Notes under the pieces: model-generated
Database searches by the model: none
The model's input: only the letters and a program-made list of their open reading frames with translations
Told to the model about the DNA's origin: nothing
Position numbers and translations under genes: made by a program
Origin: Lentzea sp. NBRC 105346
Lineage (GTDB): Bacteria > Actinomycetota > Actinomycetes > Mycobacteriales > Pseudonocardiaceae
Assembly: GCF_030269605.1 (NCBI RefSeq)
Contig: NZ_BSTQ01000004.1
Coordinates: 405,953 to 469,952, forward strand
DNA length: 64,000 nt
Reading direction: 5' to 3'
In this document: in pieces, positions 1 to 9,016 of the stretch
How positions within the stretch are numbered: the first letter of the stretch is position 1
Layout: every line of letters starts with the position of its first letter

Positions 1-362
1 ACCCCGGTTTCGCGACCGACAACCAGCCGTTCGCCATCACGCTGTCCGCGGTGTCCGAGGGCACGTCGATGATCACCGAGAACCTCTTCGAGTCGAGGTT
101 CCGGTTCATCGAGGAGATGATCCGGCTGGGTGCCGACGCGCGCACGGACGGCCACCACGCGGTCGTGCGCGGCGTCGAGAAGCTGTCGTCCGCGCCCGTG
201 TGGGCGTCCGACATTCGCGCCGGCGCCGGTCTCGTGCTCGCGGGCCTCGTCGCCGACGGTGAAACCGAGGTCTACGAGATCTTCCACATCGAGCGCGGCT
301 ACCCAGGCTTCGTCGAGAACCTGCGCAAGCTGGGCGCGAACGTCGAGCGGGTCAGTTCCTAA
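1..362 (+). CDS. murA: UDP-N-acetylglucosamine 1-carboxyvinyltransferase (MurA), C-terminal part
   Basis: Partial gene running in from the left edge; the reading frame is open from base 3 and ends in TAA at 360-362. MurA transfers enolpyruvate from PEP to UDP-GlcNAc, the first committed step of peptidoglycan synthesis, in the cytoplasm. About 119 residues are visible. They include the PGF-x-TD motif carrying the substrate-binding Asp of the family, the stretch [10 protein letters not shown], and the closing motif RGY...[11 protein letters not shown] with the conserved Arg. The catalytic Cys lies upstream of the window. The stop overlaps the convergent molybdenum-enzyme gene by 11 bp. Confidence 0.93.
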   Translation, partial: PGFATDNQPFAITLSAVSEGTSMITENLFESRFRFIEEMIRLGADARTDGHHAVVRGVEKLSSAPVWASDIRAGAGLVLAGLVADGETEVYEIFHIERGYPGFVENLRKLGANVERVSS

Positions 363-1395
363 CCGTCACCGGTACTCGCTGGGCCATGTTGTTCGACATG
401 CCCTGCGAGTTCCACGGCTGGTCGACCGGCTGCTGGTGGCCGTCGGCGTCCGTCGCCCGAACGGACAGGACGTAGTCACCCGGCCGAGCATCCCAGCCGT
501 ACTCCCAGCGCTGCCACGCGTACCGCTCCGGCGGCGGGGCGACCTTGGCGTCGTGCCAGGTCAGGTCGTCCGTCGTCACCTCGACCCGGATGATCGGCGC
601 GCGCCCTGACCAGGTTCGGCCGGTCAGGGTCGTATGGCCGGCTTCGACGATTCGATGCCGGCTCATGAAGTCCGGGAAGCCGGGCGGGATCATCAACGCG
701 CGTGGCTGGATCCGGGTGACCGGTTGGTCATCGATCCGGTAGGCCACCGCCTGCTGGAAGCCCCGGAAGGGCTCGGTCGAGAACTCGATGCGGCGCAACC
801 ACTTCACGTGCGTCATGCCGTACCAGCCGGGCACGATCAGCCGCACCGGTGCACCGTGCTGCGGCAGCAACGGCTGACCGTTCATCTCGTACGCCAGCAG
901 CACTTCGCCGCGTTGCGCCTCGGCGACGGACAGTGCCCGCTGGTAGTCCTGCTCGACGCCGCGGTCCAGACCGTGGTCGGCGCCGGTGAACACGACGTCG
1001 ACGGCGTCGTCGGGCACTGGATCGAGCAGCGGCGCCAGCGGCGTGCCGGTCCAGGTGGCGCACCCGACGGCCTCGTCCAGCCACGGCTGGCTGATCGGTC
1101 GTGGGGTGAGGCGCGCCCGGCCGTTACCCGCGCACTCGAGCGTGACGGTCCGGCTGACACGGGGCAGCGCCCGTAGTTCGTCGAGGTCGACGACGCGATC
1201 CGGCAACTCCAGCCGCCACGTCGACGGGTCGGCGAACGGGATGTCGTAGTGGATCAACAGGTAGTGCAGCCCGGCGGGGGTGACGTCGTATCGCAACGCT
1301 TCCAGCGGCATGCCGTGGTTGCGGGTGGCGAGTCGCAACTCGTCGACCGTGATGCCCTCACCTAGGTCCGCGATGCGTGCGGTCATGTCTGTCAC
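352..1395 (-). CDS. Sulfite oxidase-family molybdopterin oxidoreductase
   Basis: 347-residue protein of the sulfite oxidase superfamily. These enzymes use a molybdenum-molybdopterin centre to oxidise sulfite or related substrates. The Mo-ligating cysteine is visible at residue 88 in the motif TLECAGNGR. The Moco-binding core spans roughly residues 25-230, with [12 protein letters not shown] and [14 protein letters not shown] typical of the family. A C-terminal dimerisation domain (about 235-347) contains RVEVTTDD. No signal peptide or Tat motif is seen and no heme domain is attached, so it is probably cytoplasmic; the true substrate is unknown. It overlaps the upstream small membrane-protein gene by 4 bp, suggesting translational coupling. 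Confidence 0.88.
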   Translation of the reverse strand: MTDMTARIADLGEGITVDELRLATRNHGMPLEALRYDVTPAGLHYLLIHYDIPFADPSTWRLELPDRVVDLDELRALPRVSRTVTLECAGNGRARLTPRPISQPWLDEAVGCATWTGTPLAPLLDPVPDDAVDVVFTGADHGLDRGVEQDYQRALSVAEAQRGEVLLAYEMNGQPLLPQHGAPVRLIVPGWYGMTHVKWLRRIEFSTEPFRGFQQAVAYRIDDQPVTRIQPRALMIPPGFPDFMSRHRIVEAGHTTLTGRTWSGRAPIIRVEVTTDDLTWHDAKVAPPPERYAWQRWEYGWDARPGDYVLSVRATDADGHQQPVDQPWNSQGMSNNMAQRVPVTVRN

Positions 1396-1679
1396 TCGCG
1401 CAGAACCAGCCTGGCGTTAGCAACGTCGGCTGGAAAAACCATGATGCGATAGGGCGTGTGCCGCGATCGGGTCGCGCGCACGCCGTTGTCCTTGAGCCTG
1501 CGGACCAGCACGTTCGCCGCTTCCTCGGTCGGCACGACGGCGACCTCGCTGAGCAACCCGAAATCGGTGCCGTCGAGGTCCGGGACGGGTCTGCGGTCGT
1601 CGCCGAACACGTACTTCAGCAGCAGGACGAGCGCTCCGATGACCACGCTCAGGATCAAGACCTGGTAGATCCCCGTCAC
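1392..1679 (-). CDS. Small single-TM protein with DUF2007-like tail
   Basis: 95 residues. A single hydrophobic helix (about residues 5-23) is followed by a charged linker and a small alpha/beta domain. The segment reading LLSEVAVVPTEEAANVLVRRLKDNGVRATRSR resembles DUF2007-type 'putative signal transducing' domains; that is a weak family match by eye. Its stop overlaps the start of the molybdenum-enzyme gene (1392-1395), so the two are probably co-translated. Function unknown; a membrane-associated accessory of the oxidoreductase is only a guess. Confidence 0.75.
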   Translation of the reverse strand: MTGIYQVLILSVVIGALVLLLKYVFGDDRRPVPDLDGTDFGLLSEVAVVPTEEAANVLVRRLKDNGVRATRSRHTPYRIMVFPADVANARLVLRE

Positions 1680-1735
1680 CCTTCCATGATGCTCCGAGTG
1701 TTCGATTCAGTGAGCAATCGCACGCGCCGCGTTGG

Positions 1736-1749
1736 TTACCGGCCAGTAC
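1736..1749 (+). promoter_or_regulatory. Proposed operator of the ethylmalonyl-CoA pathway regulon (meaA site)
   Basis: The sequence TTACCGGCCAGTAC lies 57 bp before the meaA start. The same core (TTACCG, four bases, GTA) occurs upstream of the 3-hydroxybutyryl-CoA dehydrogenase gene (20565), ccr (31177) and thiolase (33440). The imperfect dyad resembles TetR-family operators. The function is inferred from this recurrence only. Confidence 0.55.
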
Positions 1750-1805
1750 CCTTCTAGGAATCGAACGCAGCTTGCAACAACGTTGCTGCTTTTTGGGAGG
1801 TTGTC

Positions 1806-3800
1806 GTGCCCTACCCGGCCGACCGAGAGCGCGACCGCCCCTGGGTGATGCGCACGTACGCGGGTCACTCCTCGGCGGCGGCGTCCAACGCGCTGTACCG
1901 GCGGAACCTCGCCAAGGGGCAGACGGGTCTGTCCGTGGCGTTCGACCTGCCGACGCAGACCGGTTACGACCCCGACCACGAGCTCGCCAAGGGCGAGGTC
2001 GGCAAGGTCGGCGTGCCGATCAGCCACATCGGCGACATGCGCCAGCTGTTCGACCAGATCCCGCTCGCGGACGCGAACACCTCGATGACGATCAACGCGA
2101 CGGCCATGTGGCTGCTCGCGCTGTATGTCTCGGTGGCCGAGGAGCAGGGCGCGTCGGTGTCGGCGCTGTCCGGGACGACCCAGAACGACATCATCAAGGA
2201 GTACCTGTCCCGCGGCACGTACGTGTTCCCGCCGGGACCGTCGCTGCGGCTGATCACCGACATGGTCGCGTGGACCGTGTCGAACGTGCCGAAGTGGAAC
2301 CCGATCAACATCTGCAGCTACCACCTGCAGGAGGTCGGCGCGACGCCGGCGCAGGAGGTCGCCTACGCGATGTGCACCGCGATCGCGGTGCTCGACTCGG
2401 TGCGTGACTCCGGCCAGGTGCCGCAGGAGAAGTTCGGCGACGTCGTTGCCCGCATCTCCTTCTTCGTGAACGCCGGCGTGCGGTTCATCGAGGAGATGTG
2501 CAAGATGCGCGCCTTCACGCGGCTCTGGGACGAGATCACCCTGGAGCGCTACGGCGTGCAGGACCCCAAGCACCGCCGGTTCCGCTACGGCGTGCAGGTG
2601 AACTCGCTCGGCCTGACCGAGGCGCAGCCCGAGAACAACGTCCAGCGCATCGTGCTCGAGATGCTCGCCGTGTCGTTGTCGCGCGACGCCCGCGCCCGCG
2701 CGATCCAGCTCCCCGCGTGGAACGAGGCGCTCGGCCTGCCTCGGCCCTGGGACCAGCAGTGGGCGCTGCGCATGCAGCAGGTGCTCGCCTACGAGACGGA
2801 CCTGTTGGAATACGAGGACATCTTCGCCGGTTCACACGTGATTGAGTCCAAAGTGGATGAGATCGTTCGTGGTGCCCGCGAGGAGATCGACCGAGTGCAG
2901 GCGATGGGCGGCGCGGTCGCTGCCGTCGAGTCCGGCTACATGAAGTCGCAGCTGGTCTCCTCGTTGGCCGAACGCCGCCGCCGGATCGAGGCGGGCGAGG
3001 AGATCATCGTCGGCGTCAACAAGTTCGAGACGACCGAACCTTCTCCGCTGCAGGCCGAGGGTGCGTCCGCCATCGAGACGATCGATCCGATCGTCGAGCT
3101 GCACGCCGTCGAGGCCCTGGCCGAATGGCGTTCTTCCCGTTCCTCGGCAGCGGTTTCGTCTGCTTTGGACGCACTGCGCGCCGCGGCGAAGACCGACGAG
3201 AACCTGATGAACGTGACGCTGGAGTGCGCCCGCGCGGGTGTGACGACCGGCGAGTGGGCCGCGGCGCTGCGTGAAACGTTCGGCGAATACCGTGCTCCCA
3301 CCGGTGTTTCCGCCGCGTCCGCCTCGGGCGAGGCGGGTTCGGAGATCGCCCGCGTGCGCGACCGCGTGCGGTCCACGGGCGAGGAGGTCGGCGAGCGCCT
3401 GCGGATGCTGGTCGGCAAGCCGGGCCTCGACGGCCACTCCAACGGTGCCGAACAGGTCGCCGTCCGCGCCCGCGACGTCGGTTTCGAGGTTGTGTACCAA
3501 GGGATCCGGCTCACGCCCGCGCAGATCGTCGCGGCCGCCGTGCAGGAGGACGTGCACGTCGTCGGCCTGTCGATCCTCTCCGGTTCGCACCTCGAGGTCG
3601 TGCCGGCGGTGGTCGAGGGCCTGCGCGAGGCGGGGGCGGGCGACATCCCGGTCATCGTCGGGGGGATCATCCCGCCCGACGACGCCGAGAAGCTCATTTC
3701 CCGTGGTGTGGCAAGGGTTTTCACGCCGAAGGACTACGAGCTGACGCAGATCATGGACGAGATCGTCACCGTGATCCGGCAGCAGCACAAGCTCAGCTGA
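1806..3800 (+). CDS. meaA: Ethylmalonyl-CoA mutase-type protein MeaA
   Basis: 664-residue adenosylcobalamin-dependent acyl-CoA mutase. The TIM-barrel substrate domain (about 1-500) and the B12-binding domain (about 530-660) lie on one chain, the MeaA/Ecm architecture, rather than the ~730-residue methylmalonyl-CoA mutase or split isobutyryl-CoA mutase. The cobalamin lower-ligand motif is visible as D542-x-H544-x-x-G547 (LDGHSNGAEQ). The N-terminus contains VAFDLPTQTGYDPDHE, typical of the family. MeaA converts ethylmalonyl-CoA to methylsuccinyl-CoA after Ccr. The GTG start has GGGAGG five bases upstream. Ccr, tandem 3-hydroxybutyryl-CoA dehydrogenase, thiolase, epimerase and MeaB genes all lie within this window. 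A methylmalonyl-CoA mutase assignment is less likely. Confidence 0.9.
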   Translation: MPYPADRERDRPWVMRTYAGHSSAAASNALYRRNLAKGQTGLSVAFDLPTQTGYDPDHELAKGEVGKVGVPISHIGDMRQLFDQIPLADANTSMTINATAMWLLALYVSVAEEQGASVSALSGTTQNDIIKEYLSRGTYVFPPGPSLRLITDMVAWTVSNVPKWNPINICSYHLQEVGATPAQEVAYAMCTAIAVLDSVRDSGQVPQEKFGDVVARISFFVNAGVRFIEEMCKMRAFTRLWDEITLERYGVQDPKHRRFRYGVQVNSLGLTEAQPENNVQRIVLEMLAVSLSRDARARAIQLPAWNEALGLPRPWDQQWALRMQQVLAYETDLLEYEDIFAGSHVIESKVDEIVRGAREEIDRVQAMGGAVAAVESGYMKSQLVSSLAERRRRIEAGEEIIVGVNKFETTEPSPLQAEGASAIETIDPIVELHAVEALAEWRSSRSSAAVSSALDALRAAAKTDENLMNVTLECARAGVTTGEWAAALRETFGEYRAPTGVSAASASGEAGSEIARVRDRVRSTGEEVGERLRMLVGKPGLDGHSNGAEQVAVRARDVGFEVVYQGIRLTPAQIVAAAVQEDVHVVGLSILSGSHLEVVPAVVEGLREAGAGDIPVIVGGIIPPDDAEKLISRGVARVFTPKDYELTQIMDEIVTVIRQQHKLS

Positions 3801-3825
3801 CGCTCCCGGCAGGTTCAGCTCGGTA

Positions 3826-3879
3826 CGAGCGAACGTGACGTTCGTGGACGTCTATGTCCCCGCATGTCACGTTCGCTCG
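3826..3879 (+). terminator. Hairpin after meaA
   Basis: Perfect 14-bp inverted repeat CGAGCGAACGTGAC (3826-3839) and its complement (3866-3879), loop 26 nt, beginning 26 bp after the meaA stop. There is no U-tract, as is common for actinomycete terminators. A binding-site role is not excluded. Confidence 0.5.
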
Positions 3880-3954
3880 GTCGGGAGCGAACCTGGCGGC
3901 CGAGAACGTCACGGCGATCCGCACGCAGCTCGAGGCCGCCTGAACGCTCCCGCA

Positions 3955-3976
3955 GGGGTCCCCTCCGGGGGACCCC
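3955..3976. terminator. GC-rich hairpin between meaA and a convergent membrane-protein gene
   Basis: Perfect 9-bp stem GGGGTCCCC (3955-3963) / GGGGACCCC (3968-3976) with a 4-nt loop, lying between convergent genes. A bidirectional terminator is the simplest reading. Confidence 0.5.
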
Positions 3977-4063
3977 GTGGGGTGGGGGGAGGCTGAGCTC
4001 CCCACTCCAATCGTCCCACGAGGGTCCGACGATTCTGCGCTCGTCAGCGCGTGAACGGGCCGT

Positions 4064-4477
4064 TCACGCGCTGAATTGCCGGTGCGCTGACGGCAGCCAC
4101 ATCAGCACCACCGAGGCGATCGGCAGCGCACCGGCCACGAGCACAGCCCGGAGGAACTCGACCGGAATCCGCTCGGACACCAGCAGGATCGCCATCGCGA
4201 CGACCACGGCGGCCGCGGCCGAGCTCAGCATCAGCCGAGCCCAGTTGCGGCCGCGGCACGCCCGGAACGTGACGATCAGGTAGCACGTCAGCGCGACGCC
4301 GACGAACCCGCCGACGACGAAGTCCCCGACCTCCAGGCCGAGTGCGACTCGCTCGCGGAACGCCGCGAACAACTGCAACACCGCGAGGACGACGGCGGCG
4401 ACAGCGAGCCAGAAGGCGATGCGGAGAGGCACCGGGTCACGATCAGGCCCAGGACACCCAGCGGCAAATCCGTTCAC
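4064..4477 (-). CDS. Four-helix membrane protein of unknown function
   Basis: 137 residues with four hydrophobic segments (about 20-42, 52-74, 82-101 and 107-127) and no recognisable catalytic motif. The GTG start overlaps the stop of the upstream cysteine hydrolase gene (GTGA, 4474-4477), so it is co-translated with it. General similarity to small actinobacterial integral membrane proteins is all that can be said. Confidence 0.7.
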   Translation of the reverse strand: MNGFAAGCPGPDRDPVPLRIAFWLAVAAVVLAVLQLFAAFRERVALGLEVGDFVVGGFVGVALTCYLIVTFRACRGRNWARLMLSSAAAAVVVAMAILLVSERIPVEFLRAVLVAGALPIASVVLMWLPSAHRQFSA

Positions 4478-5007
4478 CCAATGGTGGCCAGGACCTCCTC
4501 CGTCGTGGTCACCTCGGCGAACCCCAGTCCCACGAGGTTAGTCGCGGTGGCGGCCGCCAGCTGGTCCGCGGTCAGCTCACCCATGTCGAACGTGAACGTC
4601 GCGTCCAGCGCCACGCGCACCCGGTAGCCGAGGTTTCCGCCGACGCGCGCGGTGGTCTCGACGCAGCCGTTGGTCTGGATGCCGGCCAGCACGAACGACT
4701 CGATCCCGTGCCGCGTCAGCCATCCGTGCAAATCGACCTCGCCGTGGAACGCCGAGTGCACGCTCTTGGTCACCAGCAGGTCCGGGCGCACGGACGCCAC
4801 CTCGGGCTTGAACAGGTTGCCGGGCGACGAGGGCGCGAGGGGCGAGTCCGGCTCGGTCGAGTCGTGACGCACCAGGACGATCGGGCCCTGCCACGCCCGC
4901 ACCAGCGCGGCGATGTTGGCCTCGGCGTCGGGGTTGTTGCGCTTGCCGAAGTGGTCGGCGTCGTCGAAGCCCTGCTGCACGTCGATGAGGATCAATGCCG
5001 TTGTCAT
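4474..5007 (-). CDS. Isochorismatase-like cysteine hydrolase
   Basis: 177 residues of the isochorismatase/nicotinamidase superfamily, which hydrolyse amides or enol ethers with a Cys-Asp-Lys triad. The triad is visible as D9 (LILIDVQQGF), K81 (LVTKSVHSAF) and C115 (GIQTNGCVETTAR). ATG 5007 is chosen because GGAG precedes it by five bases; an ATG at 5025 would add six residues without a better ribosome-binding site. It is transcribed divergently from a GlxA-type regulator, a common pairing, and that regulator may control it. The substrate cannot be read from sequence. Confidence 0.87.
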   Translation of the reverse strand: MTTALILIDVQQGFDDADHFGKRNNPDAEANIAALVRAWQGPIVLVRHDSTEPDSPLAPSSPGNLFKPEVASVRPDLLVTKSVHSAFHGEVDLHGWLTRHGIESFVLAGIQTNGCVETTARVGGNLGYRVRVALDATFTFDMGELTADQLAAATATNLVGLGFAEVTTTEEVLATIG

Positions 5008-5060
5008 GGCTCCAAGACTCGCCAAGACGAACGGTCCGAGCGAGTGGCAGGAGCTGCGCG

Positions 5061-6032
5061 ATGCGGTACTTTCCTGCCATGCGCGTCGTGGGTGTGCTGG
5101 TGCTGCCGGGCAGCCGGATGTTCGACATCTCGGTCGCCACCGAGGTGTGGGGCATCGATCGGAGCGACTCCGGGGTGCCCGAGTTCGAAGTCAGGCTCTG
5201 TTCACCGGGAAAGACCGCGCAACCGCTGTCGCCGGTCGGGCGGATGCCCGCCACGCACGGGCTGGCCGGGCTGAAGGGGTGCGACGTCGTCATCGTGCCC
5301 GGCAACGGCACGCCGCTCGCGCCCGCGACGCCGGCGGTCGTGCGTGCGCTGCGCAGCTCGGAGGCGACGATCGCCGGACTGTGCTCCGGCTCGTTCCTGC
5401 TGGCCGCGGCGGGCCTGCTCGACGGTCGTGAGGCCACCACCCATTGGCGGCTCATCGACGACCTGCGGCAGGCCGCGCCCAAGGCGAAGGTGCGGCGGGA
5501 TGTGTTGTTCACCCACGACAACGGCGTGCTCACGTCGGCCGGCGTGCTGGGCGGCGCGGACCTGTGCCTGCACCTGGTACGCCAGGCGCACGGCGCGACG
5601 GTTGCCGCCGCCATCGCGCGGCGGATGGTCATGCAGCCCGCCCGTGCGGGCGACCAGCGGCAGTTCGTCGAACCCGCGATGCCAACGCGCCCAACACGTT
5701 CGGGCATCGCGTCCACTGTGGACTGGGCGGTGAGCAGGCTGGCCGACCCGATCGGCGTCGGCGACCTGGCCGAGCACTCCGGGCTGAGCGAGCGGACGTT
5801 CCACCGCTCGTTCGCCGCCGCCACCGGCAGCACGCCGGGGCGATGGTTGCAGCGGCAGCGCGTGCTGCTCGCGCAACGTCTCCTCGAGACGACCGACCTG
5901 TCGGTCGAGCGGGTCGCGGAACGGTCGGGCCTCGGCACGTCCGCGAACCTGCGCCGCCGGCTGCGCGCCGAGGTCGGGGTGTCGCCCGACAGCTACCGGC
6001 GCACTTTCCGCGTACCGTCGCAGCATGGTTGA
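5061..6032 (+). CDS. GlxA-type AraC-family regulator with DJ-1/PfpI sensor domain
   Basis: 323 residues. The N-terminal DJ-1/PfpI (class I glutamine amidotransferase-like) domain covers about 7-185, with the nucleophile-elbow cysteine C108 in AGLCSGSF. The C-terminal AraC domain with two helix-turn-helices covers about 225-318 (DLAEHSGLSERTFHRSF, VAERSGLGTSANLRRR). ATG 5061 is preceded by GGAG at the right distance; in-frame starts at 4995 and 5079 are alternatives. The amidotransferase-like domain is usually a sensor in this family, not an enzyme. It probably controls the divergent hydrolase/membrane-protein unit. Its 3' end overlaps the downstream enoyl-CoA hydratase by 8 bp. Confidence 0.88.
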   Translation: MRYFPAMRVVGVLVLPGSRMFDISVATEVWGIDRSDSGVPEFEVRLCSPGKTAQPLSPVGRMPATHGLAGLKGCDVVIVPGNGTPLAPATPAVVRALRSSEATIAGLCSGSFLLAAAGLLDGREATTHWRLIDDLRQAAPKAKVRRDVLFTHDNGVLTSAGVLGGADLCLHLVRQAHGATVAAAIARRMVMQPARAGDQRQFVEPAMPTRPTRSGIASTVDWAVSRLADPIGVGDLAEHSGLSERTFHRSFAAATGSTPGRWLQRQRVLLAQRLLETTDLSVERVAERSGLGTSANLRRRLRAEVGVSPDSYRRTFRVPSQHG

Positions 6033-6783
6033 CGTGCAGAGGGACGGCGACACCGTCCGCATCACCATGAACCGCCCCGCCAAGCGCAACGCGCTGTCGT
6101 TCGAGCACCTCGAGGAGCTGCTCCACGCGTTCGAGGAGGCGGCCGAGACGGATGCGACCGGCATCGTGCTGGCCGCCGAGGGACCGGTGTTCTCGGCGGG
6201 TCACGACTTCTCCGACGTGGCGTCCCGCGACGCCGAGGGGGTGAGGGAACTGCTGGAGCTGTGCACGTCGGTGATGCGCACGATCCAGTCCGTGCCCCAG
6301 GTCGTGATCGCCCGCGTCCACGCACTGGCCACCGCGGCGGGCTGCCAGCTCGTGTCGTCGTGCGACCTCGCGATCGCCGCGGACACGGCCGGGTTCGCGC
6401 TGCCCGGCGGCAAGGGCGGCTGGTTCTGCCACACGCCCGCCGTGCCGGTCGCGCGGTCGATCGGCCGCAAGCGCCTGATGGAGATGGTGCTGACCGGCGA
6501 CGTCGTCGACGCCACGACCGCGGCCGAGTGGGGACTGATCAACTACGCGGTTCCCGCGTCCGAGCTCGACGCGGCTGTCGATGAGCTGCTGGCGCGGGCG
6601 ACGCGGGGGAGCAGGTCCAGCAAGGCGCTCGGCAAGCGCACGATCTACGCCCAGCTCGACCGGCCGGAGATCGACGGGTACGAGGTCGCGCTCAAGGTCA
6701 TGACCGAGGCGTCCCAGTCGCCCGCGGCGAAGGAGGGAATGGCGGCGTTCCTGGAGAAGCGGTCGCCCGTGTGGCCGGACTAA
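6025..6783 (+). CDS. Enoyl-CoA hydratase/isomerase family protein
   Basis: 252-residue crotonase-fold protein. The oxyanion-hole segment FSAGHDFSDV (about 54-63) and the second signature ALATAAGCQLVSSCDLAIA (about 100-118) are present. Of the two classic glutamates, the second appears replaced by serine in LVSSCDLA, so hydratase activity is uncertain. The protein resembles the ECHDC3-type branch more than FadB hydratases. The start overlaps the regulator stop by 8 bp. The crotonase needed for the pathway discussed elsewhere could be this one, but nothing in its promoter region supports that. Confidence 0.85.
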   Translation: MVDVQRDGDTVRITMNRPAKRNALSFEHLEELLHAFEEAAETDATGIVLAAEGPVFSAGHDFSDVASRDAEGVRELLELCTSVMRTIQSVPQVVIARVHALATAAGCQLVSSCDLAIAADTAGFALPGGKGGWFCHTPAVPVARSIGRKRLMEMVLTGDVVDATTAAEWGLINYAVPASELDAAVDELLARATRGSRSSKALGKRTIYAQLDRPEIDGYEVALKVMTEASQSPAAKEGMAAFLEKRSPVWPD

Positions 6784-6813
6784 ATCCGGTGCGGACGGCC
6801 GGAGCGTTGGTGT

Positions 6814-7671
6814 GTGATCGAAGCCATGGTGACCGTGTTGGGCGTCGGCGGGCTGAGCGCGGCCGTGGACGTGCTGCGGGAGTGGCAGTACGACGAGGCG
6901 CCGATGCAACTGCATCCGGGTGACGTGGGCTGGTTCTGGCGGTTCGGTGCGGAGGCGACGGCCGTGGCGGTCCGGACCTGGAGCCGGGACGGGCGCATTC
7001 TCGCCGTCGGGCTGCTGGACGGCCGCGAACTGTTGCGGCTGACGATCGCGCCGGACGCCCAGCGGGACGAGGAGCTGGCGAGGCAGCTGGTCTCAGATGT
7101 GAGCGGCGTACTGCCCGAGGGGAAGGTCTGCGTCGAAGTCCCTTCGGGCGTGCTGGTTCAGGAACTGCTGCTCGCCGCCGGCTGGAGTCTTGACGAGCCG
7201 TGGACGCCGCTGCGCCGCGATCTCACCGAGCCGGTCAAGGATCCCGGTGTGCGGATCGAGGTGATCGGGCCGGAGCACGCGCACGTGCAGGCCGCCGTGC
7301 TGCGGGCATCGTTCGACGGATCGACGTTCACGTCCGAGCGCTGGCACGCGATGGCGGCGGGACTGCCGTACGCCGACGCGCGGTCTCTGGTCGCGTACGA
7401 CGACCAAGGTGATGCGGTGGCGACGGTGACCGTGTGGTCGGCCGGTCCGGGACGGCCTGGGTTGATCGAGCCGATGGGTGTGCACCGAGACCATCGGGGG
7501 CACGGTCACGGCAAGGCGATCACCGTCGCCGCGGCGGCCGCATTGCGGGAGATGGGCTCGTCTAGCGTCTTCGTCTGCACCCCGAGCTCCAACGTCGGTG
7601 CCGTCGCCACCTACGTGTCGGGTGGGTTCGAGCGACTGCCGGAGCGACGGGACCTGTGCCGCGAGGTCTGA
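6814..7671 (+). CDS. GNAT family N-acetyltransferase
   Basis: 285 residues. The C-terminal half (about 145-280) is a GNAT fold with the acetyl-CoA pyrophosphate loop in VHRDHRGHGHGKA and the following VFVCTPSSNVGAVATY. The N-terminal half looks like a divergent second GNAT-type domain (RDGRILAVGLLDGRELLRLTI). The GTG start is preceded by GGAG nine bases upstream. Acceptor unknown. The stop codon lies inside a short motif (7665-7680) that recurs at other gene boundaries here. Confidence 0.82.
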   Translation: MIEAMVTVLGVGGLSAAVDVLREWQYDEAPMQLHPGDVGWFWRFGAEATAVAVRTWSRDGRILAVGLLDGRELLRLTIAPDAQRDEELARQLVSDVSGVLPEGKVCVEVPSGVLVQELLLAAGWSLDEPWTPLRRDLTEPVKDPGVRIEVIGPEHAHVQAAVLRASFDGSTFTSERWHAMAAGLPYADARSLVAYDDQGDAVATVTVWSAGPGRPGLIEPMGVHRDHRGHGHGKAITVAAAAALREMGSSSVFVCTPSSNVGAVATYVSGGFERLPERRDLCREV

Positions 7672-7685
7672 CAGTTCCGGGCCGG

Positions 7686-8222
7686 TCAGGGCTGACTGTG
7701 CTCGTGCAGCAGCAGCAACGTGTAGGCGGCGATCGACTGCGCGTCGGTGATCTCCCCGCGCGAGATCATCGCCTCGAACTCGGCGCGCGGGAACCACGCC
7801 GAACGCATGTCCTGCTCCTCGTGCTCCCGCTCGTGGAACCCCTCGGTCAGCTCGGTCGCCAGGAACACCCGCCCGCGCTGCGACGACATGCCGGGCGCGA
7901 CGTCCAGCAGCCCCAGCTCGATCAGGCGGCCGGCCCGCAGCCCGGTCTCCTCACGCAGTTCGCGCGCCGCGAGGTCCAGCGGGTCGGCGTCGGCGCGGTC
8001 GGGCGCGGTGCCCTGCGGGAACTCCCAGCGCCGCATGCCCAGCGGGTACCGGAACTGCTCGACGAGGCGGATGCGTTCGCCGTCGAGCGGGATGACCAGG
8101 GCGTAGTCCGGCTTGTCGACGACGCCGTAGATGCCCGTGGTGCCGTCGGCCCGGCGGATCGGGTCCTCGCGGACGGTCATCCACGGGTTGGCGTACACCT
8201 GCTTGGAGCCGAGCGTTTCCAC
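7686..8222 (-). CDS. NUDIX hydrolase (ADP-ribose pyrophosphatase-like)
   Basis: 178 residues with a NUDIX box at about 74-98, of which AARELREETGL is the conserved C-terminal half containing the metal-binding glutamates. The first glutamate of the textbook box is not conserved. The WEFPQG start of the motif and overall length fit ADP-ribose or nucleotide-sugar pyrophosphatases. It hydrolyses nucleoside diphosphates linked to another moiety, in the cytoplasm. Transcribed convergently with the GNAT gene and divergently from nucS. Confidence 0.85.
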   Translation of the reverse strand: METLGSKQVYANPWMTVREDPIRRADGTTGIYGVVDKPDYALVIPLDGERIRLVEQFRYPLGMRRWEFPQGTAPDRADADPLDLAARELREETGLRAGRLIELGLLDVAPGMSSQRGRVFLATELTEGFHEREHEEQDMRSAWFPRAEFEAMISRGEITDAQSIAAYTLLLLHEHSQP

Positions 8223-8275
8223 GCCACGAACGTACCTGCCCGCGATTTGATGGACGCACCCCGTAGCCTGTCGCG

Positions 8276-8935
8276 GTGCGTCTAGTCATTGCTCGCTGCC
8301 AGGTCGACTACGTCGGACGTCTCACCGCGCATCTGCCGATGGCCCAGCGACTCCTGCTGATCAAGGCCGACGGCTCGGTGTCGATCCACTCCGACGACCG
8401 CGCCTACAAGCCGCTGAACTGGATGAGCCCGCCCTGCTGGCTGATCGAGGACCCGGACATCTGGACCGTGCAGAACAAGCAGGGCGAGAAGCTGATCATC
8501 ACCCTGGACGAGATCATGCACGACTCCAAGCACGAGCTGGGCCCCGAGCCCGGCCTCGTCAAGGACGGCGTCGAGGCGGATCTGCAGAAGCTGCTGGCCG
8601 AGCACGTCACCACCCTCGGCGACGGCTGGACCCTGGTGCGCCGCGAGTTCCCGACCGCCATCGGCCCCGTCGACCTGATGTGCCGCGACGCCTCCGGGGT
8701 GTCCGTCGCGGTGGAGATCAAGCGGCGCGGCGAGATCGACGGCGTCGAGCAGCTGACGCGGTACCTGGAGCTGCTCAACCGGGATCCGTTGCTGGCGCCC
8801 GTGCAGGGCGTGTTCGCGGCGCAGCAGATCAAGCCGCAGGCGCGCACGCTGGCGGAGGACCGCGGCATCCGGTGTGTCGTGCTGGACTACGACGCGTTGC
8901 GCGGCATCGAGCCGGACGAGTTCCGGCTGTTCTGA
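8276..8935 (+). CDS. nucS: Endonuclease NucS (EndoMS), mismatch-specific
   Basis: 219 residues, full length for actinobacterial NucS. The N-terminal dimerisation/DNA-binding domain ([21 protein letters not shown]) is followed by a RecB-like nuclease domain from about residue 105. Catalytic residues are visible as the Asp in GPVDLMCRD and the Glu and Lys in VAVEIKRRG, with QLTRYLELL further on. In actinobacteria lacking MutS/MutL, NucS performs non-canonical mismatch repair by cutting both strands at mismatches, assisted by the beta clamp. A clamp-binding peptide is expected at the C-terminus, which here ends DEFRLF. GTG start. Confidence 0.95.
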   Translation: MRLVIARCQVDYVGRLTAHLPMAQRLLLIKADGSVSIHSDDRAYKPLNWMSPPCWLIEDPDIWTVQNKQGEKLIITLDEIMHDSKHELGPEPGLVKDGVEADLQKLLAEHVTTLGDGWTLVRREFPTAIGPVDLMCRDASGVSVAVEIKRRGEIDGVEQLTRYLELLNRDPLLAPVQGVFAAQQIKPQARTLAEDRGIRCVVLDYDALRGIEPDEFRLF

Positions 8936-8944
8936 CGCCGCGGG

Positions 8945-8983
8945 CCCGAAATTGTCGGTGCCCGCTGGGAGAATTGAAACCGG
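8945..8983. repeat. Short dispersed motif downstream of nucS
   Basis: The stretch GAAATTGTCGGTGCCCGC is similar to the start of the 104-bp element copies at 32287 and 53411. It also resembles, from memory, sequence found near DUF222/HNH genes in actinobacteria. No such gene is present here, so it may be a remnant. A GGGGGTCCCCC hairpin follows directly. Confidence 0.4.
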
Positions 8984-9016
8984 GGGTCCCCCAGCGGCGA
9001 GGGGATGCCCGCGCGA

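Noticed and set aside
1806..3800. Calling this gene methylmalonyl-CoA mutase large subunit
   Set aside because: Length (664), single-chain architecture and the co-occurrence of ccr favour MeaA/ethylmalonyl-CoA mutase.
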